From Lasiosphaeria ovina (lineage: Eukaryota; Ascomycota; Sordariomycetes; Sordariales; Lasiosphaeriaceae), in NCBI GenBank assembly GCA_033439765.1, contig JAULSN010000001.1, positions 1,364,001-1,428,000 of the forward strand: a DNA stretch of 64,000 bases, in the 5' to 3' direction. The notes beneath the pieces are model-generated. The model saw only the letters and a program-made list of their open reading frames with translations. It was not told the DNA's origin and ran no database searches. A program made the position numbers and the translations under genes. Shown piece by piece: positions 14,592 through 27,118 of this stretch. Each line of letters starts with the position of its first letter. Position 1 is the first letter of the stretch.

Positions 14592-15534
14592 ATGGCGCTT
14601 ACTGTTACCACCGAGTCCCAGAAGCTCTCGTCTGCCGATGACTCGGACGGGGTTTCTATCAACATGGTCATTCGGCAGGATCCTTTCTCCATCACTCTCG
14701 ACGCTGCCGCTCTCCTGGCCGTGTCGATTCTTCTCGTGCTCGGCATGCACTTTGTGGACCACTTTGCCTTCGAGGCCATGATCATCTTGGTTCCCGTCAT
14801 GCTACTGATTCACAACGATTACCTCAATTTTTTGAAGCTGGGGCCGGGAGGTACTCCTTCCACGCCGCGTGGGTATGCGAGACTCACTTTCTACCGCCTT
14901 TTCACACTCCGTGATCCCTTTACGCCTCCACCGCGTAATCCGTCCCAGGTACCGTCTGCCGGCATCTTGAGCCAGCGGCCGCTCCCGTACCGACCCGGAC
15001 CACGCCCCAGTGTCGCAGGCTTGGCCCCCCAGCGTCAGTTGAACCAGCACGGCTCGTTGAAGGCATACAGCCGGCTCTGTGCCGCAATAGAATCCCTCTG
15101 TGCCCGGCTGCCCCAAAAGTTTGTGACCGCCACATCGTGCCTCGAGAAGCACGGTTTTGCTCTCTTCTCGAGACACCCCGTAAACGTTTGTGGCAATGGC
15201 GAGATATGCCACCTGCATACATCTGACAAGTCCATGCACATGAACCTCCACCCCGACGACATCAAGGAGGTGCTGGAGAAGGGCTGGGGTGAGCGACATC
15301 CACTGGCCTTTGGGAAGAGCTGGATAATGGCTCCCGTCCCAAACACGTTTTGCTTGATCTACGCCCCAAGAGGTGAGTTGCGACTTCTTGTGTGAATGTT
15401 TACATAGCTGCCTATTTGCTGAACGCGTGTGTGTCTCTACAGATGAAAGCGATATGCGGATTGTGAACAGGATCATCGAGGCAGCCATCTGGTATACCAC
15501 TGCAGAGCAAGTCGAGGTCCAGCTGGAGGCTTGA
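14592..15534 (+). CDS. Membrane-anchored DUF5519 / 'luciferase-domain' family protein
   Basis: Two exons (14592-15372 and 15443-15534) give 290 residues. The ATG at 14592 has a strong CACCATGG context. The open frame upstream is proline-rich and probably leader. Two hydrophobic segments at about 38-57 and 60-75 (AALLAVSILLVLG, AMIILVPVMLLIH) look like a membrane hairpin. The C-terminal half carries MHMNLHPDDIKEVLEKGWG then ERHPLAF, then CLIYAPR and a last helix IVNRIIEAAIWYTT. This pattern belongs to the family that databases label DUF5519 or luciferase domain. The name comes from fungal luciferases and does not imply light emission here. The biochemical role of non-luminous members is unknown to me. 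The intron splits the APR|DESD loop. Confidence 0.8.
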
Positions 15535-17232
15535 ACTCGGACTGGCATCCGTGACTTAAGCTGTCAGAATGGGAGCCAACACGAAGCTTGGCGTGGACGA
15601 CAACTCAGATGAACGTTTGCTTTAGCCTGCAGCCGGTCATATGGGTGGAAATGGGAAAAGACTAAAGCGGATTGATGCGGTTTGAAAATGCGGCGCACAC
15701 GCGAGACTGTTCGATACCACATATTGCGTTGCTATTACCTGTGGGCGATGACCTGTATTTCATCAAAAATTGAGTAAGTTTTTCCTTGGATCCCATGGGT
15801 GAGTGTTGTTTCCCTTGGCTAGCATCTCAGTTGCTTTCTGGGTTATGAAGAAAATAATAAAACCCGTCACGTTTACTCCTCTCCGTGTGCTGCCTCTTGT
15901 CACGCACTCTCCCGGATCGTGACCAGCGATTTAGACAGTAAACTGTCGAACATGGCAGCATGAATAACGTGACAATTCAAAGTGACCTGCGAACAACATT
16001 TCTGTGCCGTTTAGGTGGCACCTACCTAAGGTAGATATAGTCTTCAGCCCCCCGCCTCTAACATAGCACCGACACAGAGTTCTCTCTTTTCGTCAGCTGG
16101 CTTCATTATCTGTACAGTCTGCTCTGCCAACACGACAAACTGTTCGAGTGACGTAACTGGTCAGCGCGTATATGCATTGCGAGACTTGTTGACAATACTC
16201 GAACACCAGCGTACTCCGTATAGAATACGAAGCAGGTGTCCAGCCGTGGCGCAGCTGCAGAGTTTTTGTGTGGATGGAGAGTTAGCTTACTGCGAGTTTG
16301 CGTCTATGTGTGTACACGTATATGTTGGTAGGGATATCACTGCTATCTTGGTTCTCCCTTCTCTATTGTTCAAGGTATGTAGGTCCCCATGTGTATGACA
16401 GGTTGGTGGGTTGTGTTGTGCGGTGAAGTTAAAAGGCGGGAAAGAAGGTCACCTGCCTTGACTGTCTAGAGAGTCAGCTAGGTATTGACTGGTTAGGTAG
16501 GTATGCACCTACCTTAGTTACTTGCCTATATTTATTCAATTACTTGCTACTGTTTTAGGACTCTCATGGTTTCTAGCCACACGACATATATGTGGCACAT
16601 ACCATCACCAATAACTACAACCAAGCCTTCGAGCTTAACCCAAGTCGACAGGAGCAGGTAGGCATCTGTATTACGCACCTTCGGTTTCCTCTTGTATTTT
16701 CTTGGACACTGCTGTGCCACTAGCCACAGAAACACCCCCATAACCTCTTTACATGGAATAGCGTCAAAGAGGGAATACATACACCTTGTAACCATTTAGT
16801 GCTTGCAAGAACGAGTATTCGTACATTAATTGCATCGACCTGTAGCATACTTCGCACATCTTGTACTGCGAACTCAAAAAGGAGACAGAAACAGTGTTCA
16901 CAAAAAAAAAAGGTTGTTTACAGAGCAAATATATATATATGCATGATCAACTGCCGCGCTCTTCTCCCCGCTTCCCTAGCCCCTTTCAAAACCCCAACGG
17001 ACGAAAGAGGACAGAAACACTTGTTTTTCACGGCTCGAGTTCTCCTTAATCCTCTCTTCTCTTCTACTCCGCCGCCGGGGTTCATAGCCGAATGTCGGTG
17101 AGTTGGCTCCAGTCTCCATTGCTGGATCAAATGCACCCCGACCCATCATGGCACTATAGTCCTCACCCCAGCGCCCCGCCCTTTCTCGCCTGGCTTGGCC
17201 GCCTTGATTAGACACATACGCCTCCAATTCTT
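15535..17232. other. Intergenic, tail to tail (DUF5519 / sdh1)
   Basis: About 1.7 kb of lower GC content with no coding signal. It contains AGGTAGGT/ACCTACCT words near 16021 and 16493 and TA-rich stretches near 16930. Confidence 0.5.
16492..16517. repeat. AGGTAGGT inverted repeat
   Basis: The 8-bp arms AGGTAGGT and ACCTACCT flank a 4-base ATGC spacer, with near-matching TTA/TTA ends. The same word recurs in other spacers of this window. Confidence 0.6.
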
Positions 17233-19604
17233 TCAGTACACACGCTTGAACGGCGGGACGGCCTTGCACTCGTTCTCGTCGAGGGTCGTGCCGATAACGC
17301 GACGATACGAGAGGTCGACCTTGCCGTGCGGCTTCTTCTGCCAGCTGAGCGTGTGCTTCATCCACTCCTTGTCGTCGCGTTCGGGGTAGTCCTCGCGGGC
17401 GTGAGCGCCACGCGACTCCTTTCTCGCCGCAGCGGAGACGGCTGTCTGAGTTCTATAAATGCAAGTTCGTTAGTGTCGCAAACCACTTGGAGCATATTAT
17501 CCACTCCAACTTACGCGCAAGTGAGCAGGTTCCTCAGCTCCAGAGTCTCCACCAGATCCGAGTTCCAGATCATGCTGCGGTCCTTGATGCCGACCTGCGA
17601 AAACGACTCGTCGACGGCAGTGATCTTGGTCACACCCTCGTCCAAGCTCTCCTGGGTGCGGAAGACGCTGACGTCCCTCTGCATAGTCTTTTGCATGGCC
17701 ATGCGAATCTCGGACGTGTGCTTGGGGCCGTCTGAAGTGCGGAGCTTGTCGAGCGTCTCGATCGAATCAGCGGCGGCGTCGGCGCTGATGGGCTTGAGGG
17801 CCGCGCCGGGAGTGAAGTTGTCTCGGATGGTATGCGAGACGGCACGGCCAAAAACGACCAAGTCAAGCAGAGAGTTGGCTCCTAACCGGTTGGCGCCGTG
17901 AACCGACACGCAAGCAGCCTCACCGCAGGCGAACAGACCCGGGACAACCTTGTCGTTGCCCTGCTCGTCGACCGTCAGAACCTCACCAGTGTATCTCGTG
18001 GGAATGCCGCCCATGTTGTAATGGACAGTAGGCAGGACGGGGATGGGCTGCTTGGTGACATCGACGCCAGAAAAGATGCCAGCAGTCTCCGAGATACCGG
18101 GCAGACGCTCAGCCAGGATCTCGGCGGGGAGATGGCTAAGCTGGAGGAATATGTGGTCCTTCTCCTCACCAACGCCACGGCCCTCGCGAATCTCCAAGGT
18201 CATGGAGCGCGAAACGACGTCACGGCTGGCAAGATCCTTGGCTGACGGGGCATATCTCTCCATGAACCGCTCACCCTCCGAGTTCAACAAGTAGCCACCC
18301 TCACCGCGGGCACCCTCGGTGATCAGGCAGCCGGCGCCGTAGATTCCGGTGGGATGGAACTGCACGAACTCGAGATCCTGGTTGGGCAGACCGGCACGGG
18401 CGACCATGGCCATGCCGTCACCGGTGCACGTGTGCGCCGAAGTGCAGCTGAAGTAGGCTCGGCCGTATCCGCCGGTGGCGAGGACTGTGTGGTTGGCCAA
18501 GAAGCGGTGCAGGGTTCCGTCCTCCTGGTTGTAGGCCAAGACGCCGCGGCACTCGCCATCCTCCATGATCAGGTCAATGGCGAAATACTCGATAAAGTAG
18601 TTGGTGTTGTGCCTCAGGGACTGGCCGTAGAGAGTGTGCAGGAGAGCGTGGCCGGTACGATCGGCGGCGGCGCAGCAGCGGTATGCCTGGCCGCCCTTGC
18701 CGAACTTCTGGGACTGGCCACCGAATGCTCGCTGGTAGCTGCAGGTGTCTGTGTGAGCCTCGCAACCCCCAAATTAGTTGCTCGGTTGCAACTTACATCT
18801 TGCCGTCTTCAGTTCTGGAAAAGGGGCAGCCGTAGTTCTCGAGCTCGACGATGGACGCCGGGGCCTCGCGGGTCATGTAGTGGATGGCATCCTGGTCGCC
18901 AAGCCAGTCGGAGCCCTTGACCGTGTCATACATGTGCCACCTCCAGTCGTCCTCGTGCATGTTGCCGAGCGCAGCGTTGATGCCGCCCTGGGCCGCGACC
19001 GTGTGACTCCGTGTGGGGAAGAGCTTGGAGATGCAGGCCGTGTTGAATCCGGCCTCGGCAAGGCCAAAGGCAGCGCGTAGGCCGGCGCCGCCGGCACCGA
19101 CAACGAGCGCATCGTACTCGTGGTCCTAGACAGCGACTTGTCAATTGCGCGTCCAGCCCCGAGCCATCGGGCGGGCGAGGCAGAGGCATGCCCAGGCGGG
19201 TGACGTACAATGACGGGGTACTTTGTGCTGAGAAACGGCGATGCCTCCTTGGCCCTGAGCGGCCCGTTCGAGATGATGCGGGCTGCAAACGAAACGCTGC
19301 ATCAGCGACCGGCCTTCGGCAAACACGGAGCAAAAGCGGAATACAGGGCTCCGGGCTTGGTGGCTTACCGACTGGTCGTGTCGAGGAGAAGGCTCTGGAC
19401 TGGACGGAACAGGCGCGCGAGAGCTGCGAAGGGGGACGGAATTGGACCTCGGATCAGCACAAATCTCTCTCTCTCTCTCTGTAACGCCTCGGTCGTCTCG
19501 GAATTGCGCGCAATTGAGGGAGCGAGGGGGCAGCAGGAACAGAAACACAGCAAACTCACCGACGGCGCCGAAGCGAGTCGTCTCCAAGCCATTGAGGAAG
19601 CCAT
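17233..19604 (-). CDS. sdh1: Succinate dehydrogenase flavoprotein subunit (complex II)
   Basis: Six exons on the minus strand (19604-19560, 19423-19369, 19282-19209, 19125-18797, 18738-17515, 17452-17233) give 648 residues in one clean frame. The presequence spans exons 1-3 ([15 protein letters not shown] then [19 protein letters not shown]) and ends before [18 protein letters not shown]. The FAD-binding motif VVGAGGAG is at 66-73. The flavinylated His is in [10 protein letters not shown] (about His99). Substrate-site residues lie in [10 protein letters not shown] and [14 protein letters not shown]. The C-terminus ([20 protein letters not shown]) is typical. SDH1 oxidises succinate to fumarate in the mitochondrial inner membrane and passes electrons to the iron-sulphur subunit. 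Intron 1 contains a CT/AG dinucleotide tract. Every splice site is GT-AG with matching phase. Confidence 0.96.
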
Positions 19605-20934
19605 TGTCAACTAACGAGGTCGTCTGAAGGGCGAGGTGGTGAGCATCAGTGAAGCAAACAATTTGAGGTCATGCAGATGCGGTGCGGTTCGCCCCATCCA
19701 TCATGGAATTCCAATCCCAGACCCGATGCGCGCTGAGCTGTTGGCCCCTTGGCCAATCACGCGACGCTGATTACCCGAGTTGCCGGCCACAGGCCCGTGC
19801 TAGGCCCCACCCAAGAAACCTGCCTTCCATCATGCCGGCTCCCATGCAACTTTTTGTCAGGCCTTCTTCAGCGGGCACAGCGCGCTGACACAGGCTGCCA
19901 CGGGCTGTGTTGCCCACTCTTCACAGGAGGCGGCACATGCGGGTGGAGTTGTCCACTGTCTCACAGCTGGCAACATCGTTACCTACAGGAAAGACATTCA
20001 GCCTCGGAACATGCACAAAGAACTGGAGCCACCGAACTCTCCCGACCATCGGCTCTCCTAGTCTCGAGGTAGCGTATTGTCTTAGACTTCATAAAGGGCA
20101 ACTGCAGAGCCCTTCTGACCTGTTTCAATGCACTATTCGGACTGAGATGGCTATACCAGTACGTGTTCAAATTGCCACTGCTCAGTGCCGCCGTTTCAGG
20201 AGTAGGGAGATCTCGAAAAGCATGTGGGCAACGCGTCTGCTGTGGTTCTTCTCGTCTGTCCCCGTCCACCATCCTCGGCTTAAGCAGACATCACGAGTCG
20301 TGTGGATCTGGGACCTAGCGGTACATTCATGCTGTAATCGCTGTCCATACTTGAGGAGTTGGGACAGTTCAGTAAGGCTCCCTACCTGGGAATGAGTACA
20401 CACTTAGGTAGTTCTACAAAGTAAATCATGTCTTTGATCACATACTTTGAAGAAAATTTACTGTGAGAAAAGCAGACGCAATCATTAAATGGTTTATTTT
20501 TTAGATACTAGCATTATCCGTCCCCCCCTTTCGGCCCCCTCAAAAATACGAGCGCATCACCATTCCATTACCGGATTACCCCCAATGCATCTATCTTCGG
20601 CATATCGTTCGTTTACCTTTCCGTTCGGTTTCTCCCCCACGTCTAGAAAAGATTAACTAAGTTAAGGTAGGTAGTGCTTTTATATCCTGCTCAACGTTCC
20701 TATTAACATCGTGGGAGCAAGGGCACTACATGTCTCATGACTGTTCACCCCACAAGCAAGCCCTAGCAAAGGTCGTTGAGTGAAAAAGAGAGCCTTTTTT
20801 TTTTTTCAAAGCGCATCATCTTTTGCCTCCCCGCCAGTCTGTGCAAAACCCGCCACGCCACGCGATGCATCACGATAGAAAAAAAAAGACATGTAGCTCA
20901 AGTACGTACGTCACTTCGTTGACCAAGCTGGCAA
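19605..20934. other. Intergenic, head to tail side of sdh1
   Basis: The sdh1 promoter should lie just above 19604, and the 3' region of the PX gene before 20935. The ORFs here show no family resemblance. Homopolymer tracts occur near 20796-20806 (T) and 20879-20887 (A). Confidence 0.5.
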
Positions 20935-23900
20935 TCACTCGGCCAGGACCATCCTCAGCATGCTCAAGAAGTTGTCCTTGAGCTTGTGAACTTCAATCAC
21001 CTCGGGCTTCTTGGGCTCCCCCGCGGTGCGCCGCAGCCGGTCCTGCTTCTTGGCCCGCCTGCTGCGCTCCGCATCGATGGGATCCATCTCTTCCTCGTCT
21101 TCCTGGTCCGCCTCCGAGTCCGAGTCGTCCTCGTCGTACTCCATTTCTTGGAGATCCGACTGGTCGACGCCGAAATCCATCGACTGGAGCGTCAGCCCCC
21201 CAGGGACCAGCTCCGATGCTGCCTCGCCACCTCCTCCCTCGGCAGCCATTTTCTGTCTAGTCTTGTCGTGGTGCCACTTTTTCCGCGCCTCCTGCCATGC
21301 AATGAGTTTGTCGATCTCCTCAAGCGCCTTATTCTTGTCGATGATCCTACTGCTTGTGGCGCCTTCGAACAGCGCATTGATGTCGAGGGTGCCGTTCTTG
21401 GGTCCGTGCCGGAGGAATTCAAGGATCCCCTCGATCCAGCCCATCAGTTGCGTGAATAGACCGTTGTCGTGCGTATGGACTTCGTGGACGAACTTGTAGA
21501 AGTTGTGTTCGTGCCGTTGGCACAGGTCAATGAAGGCCTGCACCGTCTGGTTAGGATCCGCAGAGGCATCTTGCTCTCTGCACCTATCGACAACCTAAGG
21601 TGGTGTTAGCTAGTGACGGGAGGAGACCAATAGAACCCTAACACAATGCTCACCTGGATCAGGTCGTCCATAAACACTGCAAAGTCCGTGACGCTGTTGT
21701 AGACATTGGCCGACTTGTACACCCTCACGAGAGGCTCGTAGAAGATGGTGAAGAGATCCCGGAACAGCTGGAGCGTCACGGGCTCCTCAATGAGGCTCAG
21801 CATCATAGCCTTATCCCTTTGCCGCATGTAGAGCTTCATCAGTTGCTTCAGCGACGAGAAGAGATGGGCGCCTTGCTTGAGCTCCTCGTCCACGTTCTCT
21901 ACTGCACTTTTGAAGGCCACGAAGGCGTTGAACAGCCGGCCAATCTGCTCCGGAGCAAGGGGTGGCTCGAGGAGCTCCGACCGCAGAATGGCAACGACGA
22001 TGTCAACATCGCTATCGGCGGCGTCTTCCCTGATTGCGAGCTTGACTTCGTCGTCGGCGTCGCTGTATTTTTTCAGCTTTTCAACAAAGACCGGGTCGCC
22101 AATGTGAGCAGAGAGCGCGTCTATCGACCTCTGGTAGTTTTTGATTCCGTCGTTCAATGTCAACGAAAAAATGCGCTGCATAAGAGACCTGGCGCCAAAG
22201 GGCTGCGCCAGGAAGATGTCCAGCAGGCTGGACATGACCCCTGCAGGATTCGCGACTCGGATGACGTTCTTTATGATGGTGTATGGAATCAGCGAGTGAA
22301 TCCTCCTCGCCTGGGCGAATAGCTCAGGAGAGTTGTCTTCAGCGAGGAAGAGGTGGTAGACGGTTGCGGCAACTTCTATGCGGAGCCATTCGGCAAACTT
22401 CTGATACTGTATGCTCAGGTCCTGAATCGTCGGCTTATCCTTAATCTCCTTGAACAGCATCGTCAGGCCGTTTCGCTCCACAATGTCTTGCCGGAACCTA
22501 GACGAGTCAGCATGTAGCACGCGAGAGTCCGGGAGAGCACACCTACTGTTCCATGTAGACGTCCAAGTCCGCCGCACGTTTTCTCGCGATTTCGTAGAAT
22601 TGCTTTTGCTCCTCAACCCGCTTCTCGTCGACCTGTTTCCGGTGCATTATATCATCTACGTCTTCGTCCGAGAGCGTCATCGGGCCCTTGGTCAAGAACT
22701 CCTCCATCGCCTTTGTGCGAGCTACCTGGGGATTTTGCAGAAGGTATCGCAAGAAGGCACGCAGCGATATACGCTGACTCTCTCGCCATAATATCACGGT
22801 CTAGGGCCGTTAGCCAGGTTGCTAGATAACACAAGCAGTCTAGATCGAACACGGGACTATACGAACCTCTTGTTGTCCGTTCCTCGACGTGTTGGACATG
22901 CCGGGGCTCGGCATTCCAGGGCTCACCATCGCGGGACTCAGCATTGCGGGGCTCGATGGTTTTCCATCCACGGACGGATGAGGCGACGATGCTCTGCTCG
23001 ACGATGTACCTAAACAGCCAATTTAGAATTTGGTACAGGATTATACTTTCCCAAGGGGGTAAATAAACCAACCTCTGACAGACAACAACCTCGATACCGC
23101 ATCACTCTGGTGCGCAGCCGTGTAGCCAGCAGCCATCTGCGTAGATGCCGAGGACAGCGAGGAAGCCTCCGAGTCGTTGCCGCCGGTTAACCCGCTGAAA
23201 AGGCTCGACGAGGTGGAGTTTGTTTTGTTCTTTCTAGGAAGTGGCGAGAGAACCTTTCCTGGGAGCTCGGTCCGTATCCTCTTATGGAGGCGAGCAAAGT
23301 CGCCGTAACGCCGGCCAACAAAGTATTCCAGCTCGCCCTTTCGCTTGACCCGAAGTAGGAATTCCTATCGGCCGGAGCCAGTTAGCAAGGTCCAAGCCTT
23401 CTCTCCGTTGTGATTTTCCACCAACTTACGGCATGTTTGTGATATCGTATATTTCGCTTGACCGAAGTTATGCGCACGCCAGCCACGTTAACGTCCCAGC
23501 CGTTGAGGTAATTGCCCTCAGGCACCGTCGCGAGGACGCCTGTATTTATGGCGTTGGCGTCGACAATCTCGAGCTCCGAGAATCTAATCCTCTCCTCGAA
23601 CCCAGAAGATGTGGGAATCCCAGACACCATCATCAGCTCGACAACCTTCTGGGCCTTCAATGCCAGCTTCTTCCTCTTGGTCTCCTCGAGACGGTCCTCC
23701 GAGGACGAGATGTTCTTGCCGGCGAAGGATTCGAGAAACTGCAAAAGCATGGTTGGTCAGTCACGGCCCACGGGCTGAACAGTGTCTGGCCCCTGGGTGA
23801 GGAGGACGTACGACTTGCAGCTTGTCCTGCCAAAATTCCTTCTCCCTGGCCTTGTCGAGAAAGGGGAACTCGCGAATGTGGTTATTGAAGATGTAGCGCA

Positions 23901-24287
23901 GGATGGGCAGCTCCGAGTCCAGCGGGGACACCTCGCCAAACTCTGACCGAAAAGGGGCGCCGAAGCGTCGCAGCGCCGTGGGCGAGTTGAGCTCCGAGAT
24001 CTCCCATTTTACCTGCTCCGAGATGAGCTCCCGCTTCAAATCTACATCCCGGCAAAAGGGCGGCGGTTAGCAAGCCCGAAAACTGGCGCAGGAAAGCCAG
24101 ACGCAGAGAACTGCGAGGGAGTAGACTGACAATGCTCTTGTTTCCCTGTCAGGGCGTTCCCCTGCGGTATTGAAGCTGACCGCACTGGCAGCTGAACAGA
24201 TGTCTGGCCGGCGACGACCGCAGTGCCGCTGCTGCCCTTTGCCTCGGCGTCTGCCTCTGTCTTCGTCCTTCCTTCTGAGGAAGCCAT
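20935..24287 (-). CDS. PXB-PX-DUF3818 protein (Lec1/YPR097W-like)
   Basis: Eight exons on the minus strand: 24287-24131, 24041-23812, 23738-23430, 23364-23073, 23009-22867, 22800-22547, 22497-21654, 21594-20935. They total 2889 nt, or 962 residues, with all phases agreeing. After a low-complexity start comes a PX-associated (PXB) region opening LTGKQEHYLKRELISEQV. The PX domain covers about 180-280 (WDVNVAGVRITSVKRNIRYH, ELEYFVGRRYGDFARLHKRI). A Ser/Pro-rich insert (SPAMLSPAMVSPGMPSPGMS) follows, then a long helical DUF3818-type region and an acidic C-terminus. PX domains bind phosphoinositides. The yeast member has been linked to lipid distribution, so a membrane-lipid role is an inference. 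Two donors are unusual (GTCAGT after exon 1, GTTCGT after exon 5). Confidence 0.88.
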
Positions 24288-25170
24288 GATCGGGGAACCG
24301 TGGCTAGGTCTGTAGCTGGCGGGACGTGTATTTTCGCTCCGAGCCTTGAGAAGGATGTATGAACAAGGCGGAACTGGTGAGCAATAAGCAGACGGCCAAC
24401 TTTACTTTTGTGGCGGCGCGAGAGTCCGCGGTCTGGTAGATGGATGTTGGGCCGCCCTGTGACGGACTTGCTGTGCGCCCTGCAGCGGCACGCTTACAGC
24501 GGGGTAGCCCTGTGTAAGCGTTTCCGGGAACCCTGCTCGGCCTTAAAGCGGGCAAGGATTCAAGGACCCAAGCCGTCTGCCTGCGTCTCACTTGTTCCAC
24601 TTGGGACCTAATCTCACTCATGGATTACGGTTGTCATCAGGAGGCATTCGCGGCGGCACACTCGACAGGCCGCAGAGGGCATGGTGTTTGTGTGTTCCAA
24701 TCCGTTTGAGAACCAAACAGTTCATCCGTATTAGTATCTTGCAACCGGGCCGCGCGCAGAGGCACCCAACCCGACCCTTCTAGTATTGATAGACCTCTAC
24801 GGAATAGCACGCTCGAGAACTTCCATCATCCATGGCGGGAGATCATCTCCCACCTAGCGATCCACCTTCCTGCATCACACCCGAGACCAGGGCAGAGATT
24901 GGGGAGCCCGTTTTAGCCCATGTCAGTCTCGCCTTGAGCGCCGGATATCGCAGAGATGAAGAAAACTTCGGAACAAGACAAAAACTTTCGATTAACCCCG
25001 AGCCATCCGTCGACGAGCATAAGATACCCAATGTAGGTAGAGCTGCACATTGGATTTTGCCGCCGACGGGCACGCCCCAAGACCACTTAGCTGCAGGTGC
25101 CCAGATGACGTTTGGGTACATTATTGTGCATACTCCCTTCGTCGGTGGCGCGTGCTCTTTGATCCAGGCC

Positions 25171-25211
25171 AGGGGGGGGGGCTGGCGGGGAGGGGGGGGG
25201 AGGGGGGGGGG
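25171..25211. repeat. G-run cluster (possible G-quadruplex)
   Basis: Three runs of nine to ten G plus one of four G lie within 41 bases, separated by short breaks. Such spacing could fold into a G-quadruplex on the plus strand. The exact run lengths may be affected by sequencing. Confidence 0.6.
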
Positions 25212-25651
25212 AGCAGTCCCCTGATGACGTCCCAGCCTAAAAAGGCGCCTTGCCAAGACCCAAGAGGCAGCTGGGCAAGAACATCGCAACCTCCACCGCA
25301 AAGAGATGCCGACAGGGTCCCGACAAGCCTCCGGCCAGGCGCCGAACAAGGACACTGCCCGGGCAGACTCTGAAAACTTGAAAGCATGCAAACATGGTTA
25401 ATTGCCAAGCACAGCCTGGAAGGTTGGTGCAATTTTTGCACTGCCGTGTTTTTGTGTGCAAACATTTCTTGATGTCTGCCGAGCCAGGGGGCTTCCTTGG
25501 GGCTCCTTTGATCTGGAGACCAAAGGGGAGAACGATGGACAAGTGGCTTTGATCAGCAGTATTCCGTCTGCGAATGGAACCAAGCAATCTCCTGATGAGT
25601 TGAGGCCATGGAAGTAGTGTGATGAATGCGCAATACAAAAGGATTCACAAA

Positions 25652-25666
25652 CCCCCCCCCCCCCCC
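25652..25666. repeat. C15 homopolymer followed by GAAAGGGG
   Basis: A run of 15 C is followed by GAAAGGGG, so a short C/G hairpin is possible. It lies about 240 bases downstream of the stop codon of the minus-strand coiled-coil gene. Confidence 0.5.
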
Positions 25667-25905
25667 GAAAGGGGCTTCACGGTTTATTGAACTTGGAAAC
25701 TCAAGCGTTTAGTCGTAATCTAAGAGAAAGAAACAGTGCTATTGAACAAAAGGCAATACTCCGTTTAGATGCTTTGGGTATCATGCTGTGAAATACAAAC
25801 AAGAAAATGCATCCTTCTACTCCCACTGCTTGTAAAACGCACGCACGCAAGACAAGGAAGCCATTGCTTAAGACCCGCGCTTCAACGACGGCAAGCGGCT
25901 TTTTG

Positions 25906-27118
25906 TCACAACTCGTCAAACACCCTGAGCAAATCCGTCGAGAGGGGCGGAGATGGAGATTTCGTCCCGTTTGCTGGCTCTTGGTCGGCCGCGCCTCCGC
26001 TCTCCTGCTGCTTCTTCTCCGCGGCTGCGCCTCTGGACCTCCAGAGACTGTCGTGGTTCTTGTCGACGTGCTTGTCGCCAACCCCGGCACCAGTGACATT
26101 TCGGATCGTCTGTAGACCATCGTTGGCCATGCGGGCGGCCGCGCTGCTGCCGTCGTCCAGCTTGCCGCCCTCGGAGGTGTAGTGGGCGGTCGCGAGCAGC
26201 AGCAGCATGAGGAAGATGACGAGCGACGTGACCAGCCAGACGGCTTTGAGGCGCTTGCGCGTGCGCTCCTGCCACTCCCTGTCGGCGCGCTCCCAGTTCT
26301 CGATGCGCTCCCGCACCGCGTCGACCCGGTCGCTCAGCGCCCTGATCTTGTCCCGCCCCACGTGGATGCGGCCCTGCAGCGACTCGATGCGCTCCTGCTG
26401 GTCGTCGAACTGCCCGAGCCCGTCGAGCTGCGAGCTGACGTCGGCCACCAGCTCCTCCGCCTCGGAGCTGAAGCTGCTGTTCATCTGGCGCGAGAGCTCG
26501 GCGAGCTCCTTCAGCGCGGCGATGGTGCCCTGCAGCGTCCCGAGCTTCTCCAGGACCGAGTAGTACGTGTCGTCCAGGCTTCTGGTCTTGGCCGTCGAGA
26601 AGCTTTCGAGCTCGGCCAGCGAGCGCTTCAAGCCGCTAGTGCATTCCGTCCTATCAGTAAAGCGGTGCCGCGCTCGAATGGGGCGCAGGCGGGAATACCA
26701 ACCTCTCTCTCGCAACGGCCTTTTGCTGTTCCTTAGCCAGCCCGTTCTCCTTAGATGTCCTCCTACTCGGGAATGTGGCTGTGGGGTTGAGTGCGGGCGG
26801 AGGCGCCACGACGGGGCCATCGTCGGTCGAGGCGACGAGGACGCTGGTCCTCCGGCTCGCGTTCGGACTCAGATTTGGCGTCATGACGCCGCCGTCAGAT
26901 CGTGAACCGTCCAATGACAGCCTGCCTTCGGTGACTGGAGCTGCTGTCGACTGCTGGGAGGAGCCCAGTGCGTCACGGTCTCTCTCCTTGCCGGCGCGGT
27001 GCGAGTGGTGGCGGTGCAGGCGGATGGGCGACGACAGCTCGCTGATGGAACGCGTAATTTGGTGTCGCGGACGGTATGGGGACCCGCCTTTCAACCCTTC
27101 GCCTCTGTTTGGGGACAT
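25906..27118 (-). CDS. Coiled-coil protein with C-terminal-third TM helix, function unknown
   Basis: Two exons (27118-26703, 26635-25906) give 381 residues; the intron (GTTGGT donor, CACTAG acceptor) splits a codon cleanly. Residues 1-140 are basic and disordered, with Arg/Ser/Pro sites (RRTSVLVAS, RSISELSSPI) that suggest phosphorylation. Residues 140-280 are helical coiled coil (DTYYSVLEKLGTLQGTIAAL, RIESLQGRIHVGRDKIRALS). A single TM helix of about 20 residues (AVWLVTSLVIFLMLLLLATA) follows a very basic stretch. The last 90 residues are polar. The layout suggests a membrane-tethered coiled-coil protein with its N-terminus in the cytosol, perhaps on ER or nuclear envelope. I do not recognise the family and assign no function. 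Confidence 0.75.

Larger units (their letters stand above)
24288..25905. other. Intergenic; PX gene promoter side and homopolymer-rich spacer
   Basis: About 1.6 kb with no supported gene. It holds two unusual homopolymer islands, a G-run cluster at 25171-25211 and a C-run at 25652-25666. Confidence 0.5.

Noticed and set aside
17511..18566. Single-exon SDH1 reading starting at an internal Met
   Set aside because: The FAD-binding region and presequence lie in upstream exons, so this start would remove essential parts.
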